Shown: positions 7,599-16,618 of the stretch, piece by piece | How the letters are laid out: the number at the start of each line of letters is the position of its first letter | Position numbering within the stretch: position 1 is the stretch's first letter | Source: Mucilaginibacter sp. L294 | GTDB taxonomy: Bacteria > Bacteroidota > Bacteroidia > Sphingobacteriales > Sphingobacteriaceae | Direction of reading: 5' to 3' | Length of the DNA: 42,779 bases | NCBI RefSeq assembly: GCF_001636615.1 | Contig: NZ_LGEK01000041.1 | Coordinates: 1 to 42,779, forward strand | Made by a program: the position numbers and the translations under genes | Notes under the pieces: model-generated | Seen by the model: the letters and a program-made list of their open reading frames with translations, nothing else | What the model was told of the DNA's origin: nothing | Databases searched by the model: none

Positions 7599-8325
7599 GT
7601 TCTTCAATCTTTTTACTGATGATGGCGTGCACCTCGTCGCGCAGGGCATCCGCATCATTAATAGTTAAATGCGCCGTTTCTATCGGCTTATGTACAAATA
7701 TATCACATACCCCCGGTTTAGAGCCATATTTCTTGCCATCGTCCCAGAAAATTTTCCAGGTGTTTACAGATGTTACCGGGATAATAGGCACCTTCAGTTC
7801 AATAGCCATCCTGAATGGGCCGTTCTTAAACTGGTGCAGATCGGGCGGGTAGTTATCTGGGATGGTTGCCTCCGGGAATATAATTACGGTAATGCCTTTC
7901 TCCAGCCTGTCCATCGCTAACTTAAACGCCCTGAAGGATGCCATTTTACTTCCCCGGTTCACGGGGATATCCACCGTACGGAAGAAGAGGCGTGTAACTA
8001 TGCCGTCTACCAGTTCTTCTTTCCCCATAAAACAGCAATTGCTTTTTACAAGCACGCTCATGGCGGTAATATCAAGGTTACTGGTGTGGTTGGGGCAAAC
8101 GATGTAGGTGTTGCTCCAGTCGATAGGTGCCTCAAAGTGGTAATTATACCTCATCCCAACACAAAACGAACTCACAATGCCCCAAATACGGCGCAAGCGG
8201 TTAAGGTATTTATACCTTTCGGGCTTACGCGAAAAATAGTACATGAAAGGCCATAACAGAAAATAAAAAAATGCTACACTGGCCTGGTAAAGGAATAGGT
8301 GCACTTTCTTCAATATCATTTTCAT
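7573..8325 (-). CDS. plsC: 1-acyl-sn-glycerol-3-phosphate acyltransferase (PlsC family)
   Basis: This acyltransferase makes phosphatidic acid by acylating lysophosphatidate at the inner membrane. From the ATG at 8325 it is 250 aa. It has an N-terminal membrane segment (about 9-32), then the catalytic HX4D motif in NHTSNLD (H80, D85), and the substrate-binding FPEATIPDN and PIIPV blocks. A TTG at 8334 or the ATG at 8319 are alternative starts. The C-terminal coding end overlaps gatC. The start is 41 nt from the divergent trpS gene, so the promoters share a very short region. Confidence 0.9.
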   Translation of the reverse strand: MKMILKKVHLFLYQASVAFFYFLLWPFMYYFSRKPERYKYLNRLRRIWGIVSSFCVGMRYNYHFEAPIDWSNTYIVCPNHTSNLDITAMSVLVKSNCCFMGKEELVDGIVTRLFFRTVDIPVNRGSKMASFRAFKLAMDRLEKGITVIIFPEATIPDNYPPDLHQFKNGPFRMAIELKVPIIPVTSVNTWKIFWDDGKKYGSKPGVCDIFVHKPIETAHLTINDADALRDEVHAIISKKIEEHDHRRTNG

Positions 8326-8366
8326 CGCCCTCAAAAATATAAAAAATACTTACTTTCGCCCCCTAT

Positions 8367-9362
8367 ATGGAAACTGTTGTTAGTGGTATACGTTCAACCG
8401 GTAATTTACACTTAGGAAATTACTACGGTGCTATTCAAAACTTCGTAAAAATGCAGAACGAGTACAAGTGCTATTTCTTTATAGCCGACCTGCACTCGTT
8501 AACTACGCACCCCACCCCCGCCAACCTGCACGGTAACGTTAAACAGGTTTTGGTAGAATACCTGGCCGCGGGTATTGACCCGGAGAAAGCTACCATATAT
8601 GTACAAAGCGACGTACCCGAAGTTACCGAGCTTTACCTTTACCTGAACATGAACGCTTACATGGGCGAACTGGAACGCGCAACTTCTTTTAAAGATAAAG
8701 TACGCGCCAACCCCGATAACGTAAACGCGGGCCTTTTAACCTACCCGGTTTTAATGGCTGCAGATATACTGATCCATAAAGCAACAAAAGTACCTGTTGG
8801 TAAAGACCAGGAGCAACACCTGGAGATGTCGCGCACGTTTGGCAACCGCTTTAACAGGCTTTATAATAACGATTACTTCCCCGAGCCATATGCGTTCTCA
8901 TTCGGCGAGAGCCTGGTAAAAATACCGGGGCTTGACGGCAAGGGAAAAATGGGCAAAAGCGAAGGCGAAGGCAATGCTATTTTCCTTTCGGATACGCCCG
9001 AGGCTATCCGCAAAAAAGTGATGCGCGCGGTAACTGATAGCGGCCCTACTGAAGATAACCAGCCAAAACCGCAGGAGATCCAGAACCTGTTCGATCTGAT
9101 GAACGTGGTATCAACACCAGATACTATCGCACATTTTGATACACTGTACAATACCTGTGCTATCCGCTACGGCGACCTTAAAAAACAGCTTGCCGAGGAT
9201 ATGATCATCGCGACGGCGCCCATCCGCGAAAAAATCAATGATATAGCTAACGATGCCCCTTTATTAAGGCAGGTTGCCCGTTACGGCGCGGCCAAAGCGC
9301 GCGAAAGCGCAGCTAAAACCATTAAGGAAGTAAGAGAAATTATAGGTTTCAGGAATTTTTAG
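8367..9362 (+). CDS. trpS: Tryptophanyl-tRNA synthetase
   Basis: This class I aminoacyl-tRNA synthetase charges tRNA(Trp). It is 331 aa, the usual bacterial length. The N-terminus ETVVSGIRSTGNLHLGNYYGA carries the HIGH-type motif (HLGN), and the KMSKS-type loop is KMGKS in GKGKMGKSEGEGN. GKDQEQHLEMSRTFGNRFN is the family-typical tRNA/Trp site region. A TACTTTCG box at 8351-8358, close to the Bacteroidota -7 consensus, would give a very short leader. The 126-nt gap to the next gene contains complementary copies of GTTCATGG/CCATGAAC, but no clear terminator. Confidence 0.97.
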   Translation: METVVSGIRSTGNLHLGNYYGAIQNFVKMQNEYKCYFFIADLHSLTTHPTPANLHGNVKQVLVEYLAAGIDPEKATIYVQSDVPEVTELYLYLNMNAYMGELERATSFKDKVRANPDNVNAGLLTYPVLMAADILIHKATKVPVGKDQEQHLEMSRTFGNRFNRLYNNDYFPEPYAFSFGESLVKIPGLDGKGKMGKSEGEGNAIFLSDTPEAIRKKVMRAVTDSGPTEDNQPKPQEIQNLFDLMNVVSTPDTIAHFDTLYNTCAIRYGDLKKQLAEDMIIATAPIREKINDIANDAPLLRQVARYGAAKARESAAKTIKEVREIIGFRNF

Positions 9363-9488
9363 TGAGCTTCTGGTTGATGGTTCATGGTTCATAGTGTATA
9401 TTAGCAGCATAGCTTTATATGTTTATGGCTCCATTATGCCATGAACTATGATCTATTAACCATGAACAAAAAATCGCAATAAAATAAG

Positions 9489-10103
9489 ATGCACATAGCT
9501 ATTGTAGGAAATATTGGCGCCGGTAAAACTACCCTTACCGAAATGTTAGCGAAAAATTACGGCTGGGAACCCCTTTACGAGGCGGTTGATAATAACCCCT
9601 ACCTGGAAGATTTTTATAACGAAATGAAACGCTGGAGCTTTAACCTGCAGATCTATTTCCTGAACAGCCGCTACCGCCAGATAGTGGATATCCAAAAAAA
9701 CGGCCGCGATATTATACAGGACCGTACCATTTACGAGGATGCCTACATATTTGCCGAGAACCTGCATGATATGGGCCTGATGACCACCCGCGATTACGAG
9801 AACTACCAAAGCATGTTTGATAATATCACGGAGTTCATCAAACCGCCCGATTTACTGGTGTACCTGAAAGCCAGTGTACCTACCCTGGTAAACAATATAC
9901 AACGCCGCGGCCGCGAGTATGAAATTGGCATCCGGATAGATTACCTATCCAAACTGAACGAGAAATACGACAAATGGATAAACGGCTACAAGCTGGGCAA
10001 ACTGCTGGTGCTTGATAAAGACAACCTCGATTTTGCCAACAACACCGAAGACATGGCCGCCATTGTTGAAAAGATTGAGCGGGAAATAAACGGATTGTTT
10101 TAA
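9489..10103 (+). CDS. Deoxynucleoside kinase
   Basis: A 204-aa salvage kinase of the dNK family (deoxyadenosine/deoxyguanosine/deoxycytidine kinase type), which phosphorylates deoxynucleosides with ATP. P-loop GNIGAGKTT is at about 7-15, the substrate-binding E in PLYEAVDNNPYLEDFY follows, then the DRTIYED motif, and the LID-like RRGREYEIGIRIDYL with clustered arginines. Length and order match bacterial dNKs. The substrate specificity cannot be read from sequence. The frame begins at the only plausible ATG, directly before the P-loop strand. Confidence 0.92.
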   Translation: MHIAIVGNIGAGKTTLTEMLAKNYGWEPLYEAVDNNPYLEDFYNEMKRWSFNLQIYFLNSRYRQIVDIQKNGRDIIQDRTIYEDAYIFAENLHDMGLMTTRDYENYQSMFDNITEFIKPPDLLVYLKASVPTLVNNIQRRGREYEIGIRIDYLSKLNEKYDKWINGYKLGKLLVLDKDNLDFANNTEDMAAIVEKIEREINGLF

Positions 10104-10146
10104 CCACCCACCTGCACGAAACCTAAACCCGACCCCTTCCTTATAT

Positions 10147-10761
10147 ATGAACCTAAACTTTACTAAATTAAGTATTTGCATACTTGGGCTAACACTTACC
10201 TTGGGTGCAAAAGCACAAAAACGGGATTATGTGATCACAGCTAATAAAGATTCTGTTTACTGTACCATATCACGGTCCTTTTTCAGCGGCAACAGCAGCT
10301 ATAAAGTAAACGATGGTAAATCTTTTAAAATAAAGCCCGATGAAATAAAAGAATTTTATTTGGGAAATGAAGATGTGAAGCAACGGTCTGTTATAAGGCA
10401 AGGGAAAAAAAAGCATGAATTTATGACCGTTTTAGAGGATGGTAAAATAAGTTTATATGAGGAAATTACTTCAAATCCCGCCGTCGCAAGGCCAAATGGA
10501 ACGATGTTTGGAGGCACTTCAAGTACTCAATGGTATATTGCTAAAGGTAATGATACAGTAACCGAAGTTAAGAACAACGATTTTAGCCTGGCAATGATTT
10601 TCAACAAATCAAGAAAACACCGAAAGGCTGATTTTGTAGAGTTTATAAGTGATAACCAGGCTGTATATGATAAATATAAAGCCGAGGACAAATTTAGCTT
10701 TAAACAAGTAAGGAACCTGGTGCATTTATACAATACAGGCGAGCCTTTAAAGAAAGATTAG
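10147..10761 (+). CDS. Exported protein of unknown function
   Basis: This 204-aa protein has a signal peptide (MNLNFTKLSICILGLTLTLGAKA). The mature part opens with KRDYVITANKDSVYCTISRS, followed by a lysine-rich, mostly beta-like sequence (IKPDEIKEFYLGNEDVKQRS). No catalytic motif or lipobox is visible, and I do not recognise a domain. It follows the dNK gene by 43 nt and is followed at once by a strong inverted repeat that may end its transcript. Confidence 0.75.
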   Translation: MNLNFTKLSICILGLTLTLGAKAQKRDYVITANKDSVYCTISRSFFSGNSSYKVNDGKSFKIKPDEIKEFYLGNEDVKQRSVIRQGKKKHEFMTVLEDGKISLYEEITSNPAVARPNGTMFGGTSSTQWYIAKGNDTVTEVKNNDFSLAMIFNKSRKHRKADFVEFISDNQAVYDKYKAEDKFSFKQVRNLVHLYNTGEPLKKD

Positions 10762-10763
10762 CC

Positions 10764-10880
10764 GCTACCGCAAGCGTCCCGCTTGTGGCCTCATGCAGGG
10801 TAAACGCTTTGCATCATATCATGCAAAGCTCAGCTTGTTTATTACCGTTCTAAATCCACAAGCGGGACGCTTGCGGTAGC
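10764..10880. repeat. REP/REPIN-like nested inverted repeat
   Basis: Two perfect 25-nt complementary arms (10764-10788 and 10856-10880) flank a 67-nt centre. Each arm itself contains a small palindrome, CAAGCG-TCC-CGCTTG. The centre contains a further 9-bp hairpin, GCTTTGCAT (10806-10814) and ATGCAAAGC (10821-10829). This architecture is that of paired REP sequences (REPIN) or a tiny MITE. It lies directly after a stop codon. Confidence 0.85.
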
Positions 10881-11013
10881 AAACAGGTTAATTACATAGG
10901 CCTTTTCTTGTCTTGCCTCTTGATTCCTATATCTTTATTCTCTTCAATATTTTTCCCCAACCAAAACCTTTTCCACAAATGCGATTTGGATAGGCAAATC
11001 CCGTTATTTTTCC

Positions 11014-11021
11014 TACTTTTG
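11014..11021 (+). promoter_or_regulatory. Candidate -7 element of pyrG
   Basis: TACTTTTG matches the Bacteroidota -7 consensus TAnnTTTG exactly, 61 nt before the pyrG start. The nearest upstream TTTG (10985-10988) is 25 nt away, longer than the usual spacing, so only the -7 box is supported. Confidence 0.45.
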
Positions 11022-11082
11022 TATCCCGTACACAAACAATTGGTTTCGGCCTCAAAACCGCTTACCGGATTTCAAAAAAATC

Positions 11083-12693
11083 ATGACTAAATACATTTTT
11101 GTTACGGGTGGAGTTACCTCATCGTTAGGAAAAGGCATTATTTCGGCCTCATTAGCTAAACTTTTACAGGCACGCGGTTATCGCGTAACCATCCAAAAAT
11201 TCGATCCTTACATTAACATTGATCCGGGAACTTTAAACCCTTATGAGCATGGCGAATGCTATGTGACCGAGGATGGCGCCGAAACCGACCTTGACCTTGG
11301 CCACTACGAGCGTTTCTTGAACACGCCAACATCAAAAGCCAACAACATTACCACCGGCCGTATTTACCAGAACGTCATCAACCGCGAACGCGAGGGTGCT
11401 TTCCTGGGTAAAACAGTACAGGTAGTACCCCACATTACCGACGAGATAAAACGTAATATGCGCATCCTTGGCGAAACCGGCGATTACGACATTGTGATTA
11501 CCGAAATTGGCGGTACCGTGGGCGATATTGAATCCTTACCATTTGTAGAAGCCGTTAGGCAATTTAAATGGGAAGCCGGCCCGGGCAACGCGCTGGTTAT
11601 CCACTTAACGCTTATCCCCTTTTTGGCTGCCGCAGGCGAGTTAAAAACAAAACCTACCCAGCACTCGGTAAAAATGTTGCTGGAGTATGGTATACAGCCC
11701 GATATATTGGTTTGCCGTACCGAGCACCACATCAATATGGACATCCGGAAAAAGATCGCGTTATTTTGTAACGTTAACATCAACGCGGTTATCGAATCGA
11801 TGGATGCATCAACCATTTATGATGTGCCTTTGTTGATGCTGAAAGAGAAGCTGGATCAAACGGTATTGACCAAACTAAAGCTGTCGCATAAAAACGAGCC
11901 CGACCTGGAAAGCTGGAAAGATTTTCTTGGTCGCCTTAAAAACCCAACATCCGAAGTAAAAATTGGCCTTGTGGGTAAATATGTAGAACTGCCCGATGCT
12001 TATAAATCAATCATTGAGGCGTTTATACACGCCGGTGCTAAAAACGAGTGTAAGGTAAGGGTTGAATATATCCCGTCTGAACAGTTAACCCCCGGCAACG
12101 CTATTGAAAAACTGCGCGGCCTGCATGGTGTACTGGTTGCACCGGGCTTTGGCGAGCGTGGTTTTGAAGGTAAAATTGAAGCCATACGTTACGTACGCGA
12201 AAACAACATCCCGTTCTTTGGTATCTGTTTAGGTATGCAATGCGCGGTGGTAGAATTTGGCCGTAATGTTTTAGGCCTGCAAAATGCCAGCAGTACAGAA
12301 ATGAACGCCGATACCCCTTACCCGGTTATTGATATGATGGCAGACCAGAAAGGCATTACCAACAAAGGCGGCACCATGCGTTTAGGCGCTTACCCTTGCG
12401 ATTTGAAGAAGAACAGCAAGGCTGCCCTGGCTTATGGCAAAACACACATCAGCGAACGCCACAGGCACCGCTACGAGTTTAATAACAAGTATTTAAAGGA
12501 TTACGAAAACGCAGGCCTTACCCCATCGGGTATTAACCCGGATAATGGCCTGGTTGAGGTTGTGGAACTAAAAAATCACCCGTTTTTTGTGGGCGCGCAG
12601 TTTCATCCGGAATTAAAATCAACAGTTGCTAATCCGCATCCACTTTTTATTAACTTTGTCGCCGCTTCGCTGGCTTTTGCCCGCAAGAACTAA
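11083..12693 (+). CDS. pyrG: CTP synthase
   Basis: This enzyme converts UTP to CTP using ATP and glutamine-derived ammonia. It is 536 aa, the normal length. The synthase domain opens [19 protein letters not shown] (P-loop) and contains [10 protein letters not shown] and the [11 protein letters not shown] block. The C-terminal class I glutamine amidotransferase domain carries nucleophile C382 in GICLGMQC and the H508/E510 pair in QFHPE. It heads a tight cluster with an SRPBCC gene (27-nt gap) and yidC (28-nt gap), which probably share a transcript ending at 15107-15140. Confidence 0.98.
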   Translation: MTKYIFVTGGVTSSLGKGIISASLAKLLQARGYRVTIQKFDPYINIDPGTLNPYEHGECYVTEDGAETDLDLGHYERFLNTPTSKANNITTGRIYQNVINREREGAFLGKTVQVVPHITDEIKRNMRILGETGDYDIVITEIGGTVGDIESLPFVEAVRQFKWEAGPGNALVIHLTLIPFLAAAGELKTKPTQHSVKMLLEYGIQPDILVCRTEHHINMDIRKKIALFCNVNINAVIESMDASTIYDVPLLMLKEKLDQTVLTKLKLSHKNEPDLESWKDFLGRLKNPTSEVKIGLVGKYVELPDAYKSIIEAFIHAGAKNECKVRVEYIPSEQLTPGNAIEKLRGLHGVLVAPGFGERGFEGKIEAIRYVRENNIPFFGICLGMQCAVVEFGRNVLGLQNASSTEMNADTPYPVIDMMADQKGITNKGGTMRLGAYPCDLKKNSKAALAYGKTHISERHRHRYEFNNKYLKDYENAGLTPSGINPDNGLVEVVELKNHPFFVGAQFHPELKSTVANPHPLFINFVAASLAFARKN

Positions 12694-12720
12694 GTACGCC
12701 CGGAATAGGATAATATAAGT

Positions 12721-13215
12721 ATGAAAGATTTTGATTGGACCTCGTTTACAAAACGAATTGCCGTTAAAGCAAGTATTACTGATATATATTCCTCATGGAC
12801 CCGCTCTGCAGAAATTGAAAAGTGGTTTTTAGAAAAAGCCGAGTTTTATAATGCAGAAGTAGATTTACTTGGTGCTGATGTAGCAGTTAGCAAAGGTTGT
12901 TCTTACAAATGGTACTGGTTTTTGTTCCCCGATTTTATGCCGGGTACAATACTGGAAGCAAACGGTACAGATCTGATACAATTCACCTTTGAGGGCGAAT
13001 GTATAGTTGATGTAAAGCTAACAGAGCAAAGCGGATATACAATAATAGCGTTAACGCAACGTAACATTCCAACCGACGATAACTCTAAAAAGAACGTTAG
13101 GTTGGGCTGTTCAAACGGATGGGCATTCTATTTAACCAATTTAAAGTCGGTTTACGAAGGCGGTGTTGACCTAAGGAATAAGGATGAAAATTTAACAGTA
13201 ATGATCAACAACTAA
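12721..13215 (+). CDS. SRPBCC/AHSA1-domain protein
   Basis: A 164-aa START-like (AHSA1-type) protein. The recognisable pattern is an N-terminal TKRIAVKASITDIYSSWTRS, then IEKWFLEKA, and a C-terminal helix with NGWAFYLTNLKSVYEGGVDL. This fold binds hydrophobic ligands or client proteins; the specific ligand is unknown. There is no signal peptide. It is placed between pyrG and yidC with short gaps on both sides. Confidence 0.85.
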   Translation: MKDFDWTSFTKRIAVKASITDIYSSWTRSAEIEKWFLEKAEFYNAEVDLLGADVAVSKGCSYKWYWFLFPDFMPGTILEANGTDLIQFTFEGECIVDVKLTEQSGYTIIALTQRNIPTDDNSKKNVRLGCSNGWAFYLTNLKSVYEGGVDLRNKDENLTVMINN

Positions 13216-13243
13216 GAAAACAGATCATTCGATACAATAGATA

Positions 13244-15079
13244 ATGGATAAAAATACGTTTACAGGGTTATTCCTGATCATGATCATTATGGGTGCTTCC
13301 ATATATTTCATGAAACCTTCTGAAGCTGACATTAAAAAAGAGCAGCTTACCGTTCACCAGGACTCGATAAAAAAAGGCCTCATTAAAGCTGAAGCTACCG
13401 CTGCTGCAGCTGCCGCCGCTAAAACCGATACCGCTAAAAAAGCGGGCGTTGTTGATTCTGTTGTGTTAAAAACACCTTTTGGCGCCACAACCATCGGTAC
13501 CGAGCAATTTATCACGGTTGAGAACAAAGAATTACGCTTAAAGCTATCAACAAAAGGTGGCCGCGTGTATTCGGCCGAGTTAAAAAACTACAAAACTTTT
13601 AACAAAAAGCCGCTTATTTTATTTGATGGTAACGATAACAAGTTTGGCCTTACCCTAAAAGCCGGCGACAGGACGTTGAACACTAACGACCTGTACTTTA
13701 CGCCAAGTGCTGCATCATTGCAGGTTGCCGAAAAAGATTCGTCTACCATCACCATGCGTTTAAGCTACAGCCCTACGCAGTATATAGATTATATATACGC
13801 GATAAAAGGCGAAGGCTTTAAACTTGGCTTAACCATCAAATCTACCGGGTTAGAGCAAGTGGTATCTACCGTTAATGGTTATAACCTTAACTGGAGCGCC
13901 AGTTTGCACAAACAGGAAAAAGATATAACCCAGGAGCGCCAGTACAGCACCGTGTATTTTAAAAATACCGAAAACCAGGTTGATTACCTGAGCGAAGCCA
14001 AAGACGATAAAAAAACCATCGCCGATAAAAAGATCCAGTGGGTTGCCTTTAAACAGCACTTCTTTTCTAACGTGATGATTGTTAAGGATGGCATTGCAAA
14101 ATCTGACCTGGAAGTTGCTACCAATGTAGCCGATACCAGCGATGTAAAGCAAATGAATGCCAACCTGGTGCTTATGCCAACCGCAGGCGGTGCTGTGCCG
14201 CTTGAGTTTTACTATGGCCCTAACCGTTTTAACACCCTTAAAGCGCAAGGTAACGACCTGCAAAAACTGGTTAACCTGGGCTGGGGGCCGTTAAAATACA
14301 TCAACCAGTTTGCGGTATTGCCATTGTTTAACTTCTTAAACAAGTTTAACTGGAACTACGGTATTATCATTCTGATCCTTACCGTTGTGCTTAAGCTGGT
14401 TTTATCGCCGCTTACGTATAAATCTTACCTATCTATGGCTAAGATGCGTATCATCAAGCCGGAGATGGACGAGATAAAAACCAAAGTTGGTGAAGATAAC
14501 CCTACCCTTTTACAGCAGGAATACCTCAAGCTTTACAAAAAGGCCGGTGTAAACCCGCTGGGTGGTTGTTTACCGTTGCTGATACAAATGCCGATCGTGA
14601 TTGCGTTCTTCCGTTTCTTCCCGAGTTTATTTGAGCTTAGGGGCGAAAGCTTTTTGTGGATGCATGATCTATCTACCTACGATGCGGTGATCACCTTTGG
14701 TAAAATACCTTTTATTGGTAACCACATCAGTTTAATGTGTTTATTGATGACCATATCAACCCTGATATACACATACTTCAATAACCAGATCTCGGGCGCT
14801 ACAGGCCAAATGAAATACATAGGTTACATTACCCCTATCATTTTCCTTGCTACGCTGAACAGCTACCCATCAGGTTTGAACTACTACTACTTTTTGGCCA
14901 ACATGCTTACCTTTTTACAGCAATACCTGATTAAGTTTATGGTTGATGATAAAAAAATCCATGCGCAGATCCAGGAGAACAAAAAGAAACCGGATGATCC
15001 TAAAAAGAAAAAATCGGGCTTCGCTGCTAAAATGGAAGAAATGATGCGCCAGCAACAGGTGCAGACTAAGAAGAAATAG
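13244..15079 (+). CDS. yidC: Membrane protein insertase YidC
   Basis: YidC inserts and folds inner-membrane proteins, alone or with Sec. At 611 aa it has the Gram-negative layout: an N-terminal TM (TFTGLFLIMIIMGASIYFM), a low-complexity Ala/Lys linker (about 45-68), a large periplasmic beta domain (to about 350), then the conserved 60-kDa inner-membrane core. Core features include the TM beginning FNWNYGIIILILTVVLKL, the family motif NPLGGCLPLLIQMPI and the last helices ending in a basic tail (KKPDDPKKKKS). The tail likely contacts the ribosome. Confidence 0.97.
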   Translation: MDKNTFTGLFLIMIIMGASIYFMKPSEADIKKEQLTVHQDSIKKGLIKAEATAAAAAAAKTDTAKKAGVVDSVVLKTPFGATTIGTEQFITVENKELRLKLSTKGGRVYSAELKNYKTFNKKPLILFDGNDNKFGLTLKAGDRTLNTNDLYFTPSAASLQVAEKDSSTITMRLSYSPTQYIDYIYAIKGEGFKLGLTIKSTGLEQVVSTVNGYNLNWSASLHKQEKDITQERQYSTVYFKNTENQVDYLSEAKDDKKTIADKKIQWVAFKQHFFSNVMIVKDGIAKSDLEVATNVADTSDVKQMNANLVLMPTAGGAVPLEFYYGPNRFNTLKAQGNDLQKLVNLGWGPLKYINQFAVLPLFNFLNKFNWNYGIIILILTVVLKLVLSPLTYKSYLSMAKMRIIKPEMDEIKTKVGEDNPTLLQQEYLKLYKKAGVNPLGGCLPLLIQMPIVIAFFRFFPSLFELRGESFLWMHDLSTYDAVITFGKIPFIGNHISLMCLLMTISTLIYTYFNNQISGATGQMKYIGYITPIIFLATLNSYPSGLNYYYFLANMLTFLQQYLIKFMVDDKKIHAQIQENKKKPDDPKKKKSGFAAKMEEMMRQQQVQTKKK

Positions 15080-15106
15080 AGAATAGTCGGTAAAACCGAA
15101 AGATAT

Positions 15107-15140
15107 AAAGCCCGGTAACATCAAGTTACCGGGCTTTTTT
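15107..15140 (+). terminator. Intrinsic terminator after yidC
   Basis: A perfect 13-bp stem, AAAGCCCGGTAAC (15107-15119) and GTTACCGGGCTTT (15125-15137), with a 5-nt loop and T-run to about 15140. It lies 28 nt after the yidC stop. Confidence 0.93.
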
Positions 15141-15237
15141 TATGCTGTTTTTTAAATCGCCCTCTCCTTTCCAATCTTTATCTTCCCGGGTTGCGGACTT
15201 TTTTAAACTGCAACTAAAATTATTAGCAAATTTGTTT

Positions 15238-15245
15238 TACATTTG
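15238..15245 (+). promoter_or_regulatory. Candidate -7 element for the fusion nuclease gene
   Basis: TACATTTG matches TAnnTTTG exactly and lies only 5 nt before the ATG at 15251, implying a leaderless or nearly leaderless mRNA if it is used. No good -33 TTTG is at the expected spacing. Confidence 0.35.
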
Positions 15246-15250
15246 AAACC

Positions 15251-16618
15251 ATGTATGCAATTGTGGATATCGAGACGACGGGAGGGCATGCCAGCGCTAA
15301 TGGCATTACCGAAATTGCTATTTGCATACACGATGGCAAAAAGATAACCCGCCGGTTTGAAACACTGGTAAACCCACAGCGCGATATCCCGGTGTACATT
15401 CGTGCCCTAACCGGCATTACCAACGAGATGGTGCAGGATGCCCCACTTTTTGAGGATGTTGCGCACGAAATATACCACCTGCTTAAAGGGCAGATATTTG
15501 TGGCCCATAACGTAAATTTCGATTATTCTTTTCTACGCTACCACCTCAACGCGGCGGGTTACGAGTTAAACGCCAACAAGCTTTGCACCGTTCGTTTAGG
15601 CCGTAAGATAATGCCGGGGTTATTGTCATACAGTCTTGGTAAACTGTGTACGCACTTAGGCATCCAAAACAACAGCCGCCACCGTGCCATGGGCGATGCC
15701 GAAGCTACCGCGCAATTATTCGGTTTGTATCTAAAAAACGATACTGCAAACCACATACCCCAGGCCTTAAAGCAAAACAGCAAAGAACAGGTATTACCTG
15801 CCAACCTGCCTAAAACCGATATTGAGGCGTTACCCCCATCGCCGGGCATCTATTACTTTCACGATCAAAAGGGAAAGGTGGTTTACGTGGGTAAAGCCAA
15901 AAACATCCGTAAGAGAGTTTGCAGCCACTTTACGGGGAATAACCCAAACCTGCAAAGGCAGGAATTTTTAAAGAATATATACCGTATTAGTCACCAGGTA
16001 TGCGGCACTGAGTTGATCGCTTTTGTGCTGGAAGCGGTTGAGATAAAACGCCTGTGGCCAAAATACAACCGTTCGCTTAAACGCTTCGAGAACACTTTTG
16101 GCATTTATATGTATGAAGACCAGCGCGGTTACCTGCGCCTGGCTGTTGATAAGCACCGCAAGCACATGCCGGCGGTATACGCCTGCAACTCGCTGCTGGA
16201 AGGCCGTAACCTGCTATTGAGCTTGATAGATACCTTCGGCCTTTGCCCCAAGTTGTGTTTCATCCAAAAAAACGACCAACCCTGCACCGGCAATGATGTA
16301 GGCAGCTGCGCCTGCGAAGGCCACCAAACAGCCGAAGAGTATAACCTTAAAGTATCTGCCGCGTTGGATGAGCTGAAGAAAGCCCTGCCAACCTTCGCCA
16401 TTCGGGATGAGGGCCGCACCAGCGACGAGCATAGTTGTATTTTAATAGAGGAGGGCCGTTTTTATGGCATGGGTTACATCTCCCATTATTACGATGCCGA
16501 TAATATCCAGGCGCTCAAAAACTACCTGACCCCCTACCCGGGTAATGATTACATCCGCAATATTGTAACCGGATATGCCGAACGGTTCCCGCAACGGAAG
16601 GTTAGTTTTTCGGCGTAA
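15251..16618 (+). CDS. DnaQ-like exonuclease fused to GIY-YIG nuclease
   Basis: A 455-aa two-nuclease protein. Residues 1-165 are a DEDDh 3'-5' exonuclease of the DNA polymerase III epsilon type, with D6 and E8 in VDIETTG, D91 in NFDYSFLRYHL, and H144/D149 in RHRAMGDA. Residues 195-275 are a UvrC/Cho-type GIY-YIG endonuclease domain, with GIY at 199-201, YVG at 212-214, an Arg in the KNIRKRV helix and E263. The remaining 180 residues have a Cys cluster (CPKLC, PCTGNDVGSCAC) resembling the region after the UvrC nuclease domain. A role in repair-type incision and trimming is likely by analogy with epsilon-Cho fusions of other bacteria. It appears monocistronic. Confidence 0.92.
   Translation: MYAIVDIETTGGHASANGITEIAICIHDGKKITRRFETLVNPQRDIPVYIRALTGITNEMVQDAPLFEDVAHEIYHLLKGQIFVAHNVNFDYSFLRYHLNAAGYELNANKLCTVRLGRKIMPGLLSYSLGKLCTHLGIQNNSRHRAMGDAEATAQLFGLYLKNDTANHIPQALKQNSKEQVLPANLPKTDIEALPPSPGIYYFHDQKGKVVYVGKAKNIRKRVCSHFTGNNPNLQRQEFLKNIYRISHQVCGTELIAFVLEAVEIKRLWPKYNRSLKRFENTFGIYMYEDQRGYLRLAVDKHRKHMPAVYACNSLLEGRNLLLSLIDTFGLCPKLCFIQKNDQPCTGNDVGSCACEGHQTAEEYNLKVSAALDELKKALPTFAIRDEGRTSDEHSCILIEEGRFYGMGYISHYYDADNIQALKNYLTPYPGNDYIRNIVTGYAERFPQRKVSFSA

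Larger units (their letters stand above)
10762..11082. other. 321-nt gap: REP-like inverted repeat plus pyrG leader
   Basis: The left third holds the nested inverted repeat described separately (10764-10880). The right part contains an AT-rich stretch and the presumed pyrG promoter and leader. I see no convincing gene. A 60-codon frame running into pyrG from 10908 looks like a chance reading. Confidence 0.7.

Noticed and set aside
10908..11090. A 60-codon frame running into the pyrG start
   Set aside because: It spans the -7 box and overlaps pyrG; composition is AT-rich leader and no family signal is seen.
13850..14263. A 137-codon frame on the minus strand inside yidC
   Set aside because: It lies wholly antisense to the well-conserved periplasmic domain of YidC and has no recognisable motif.
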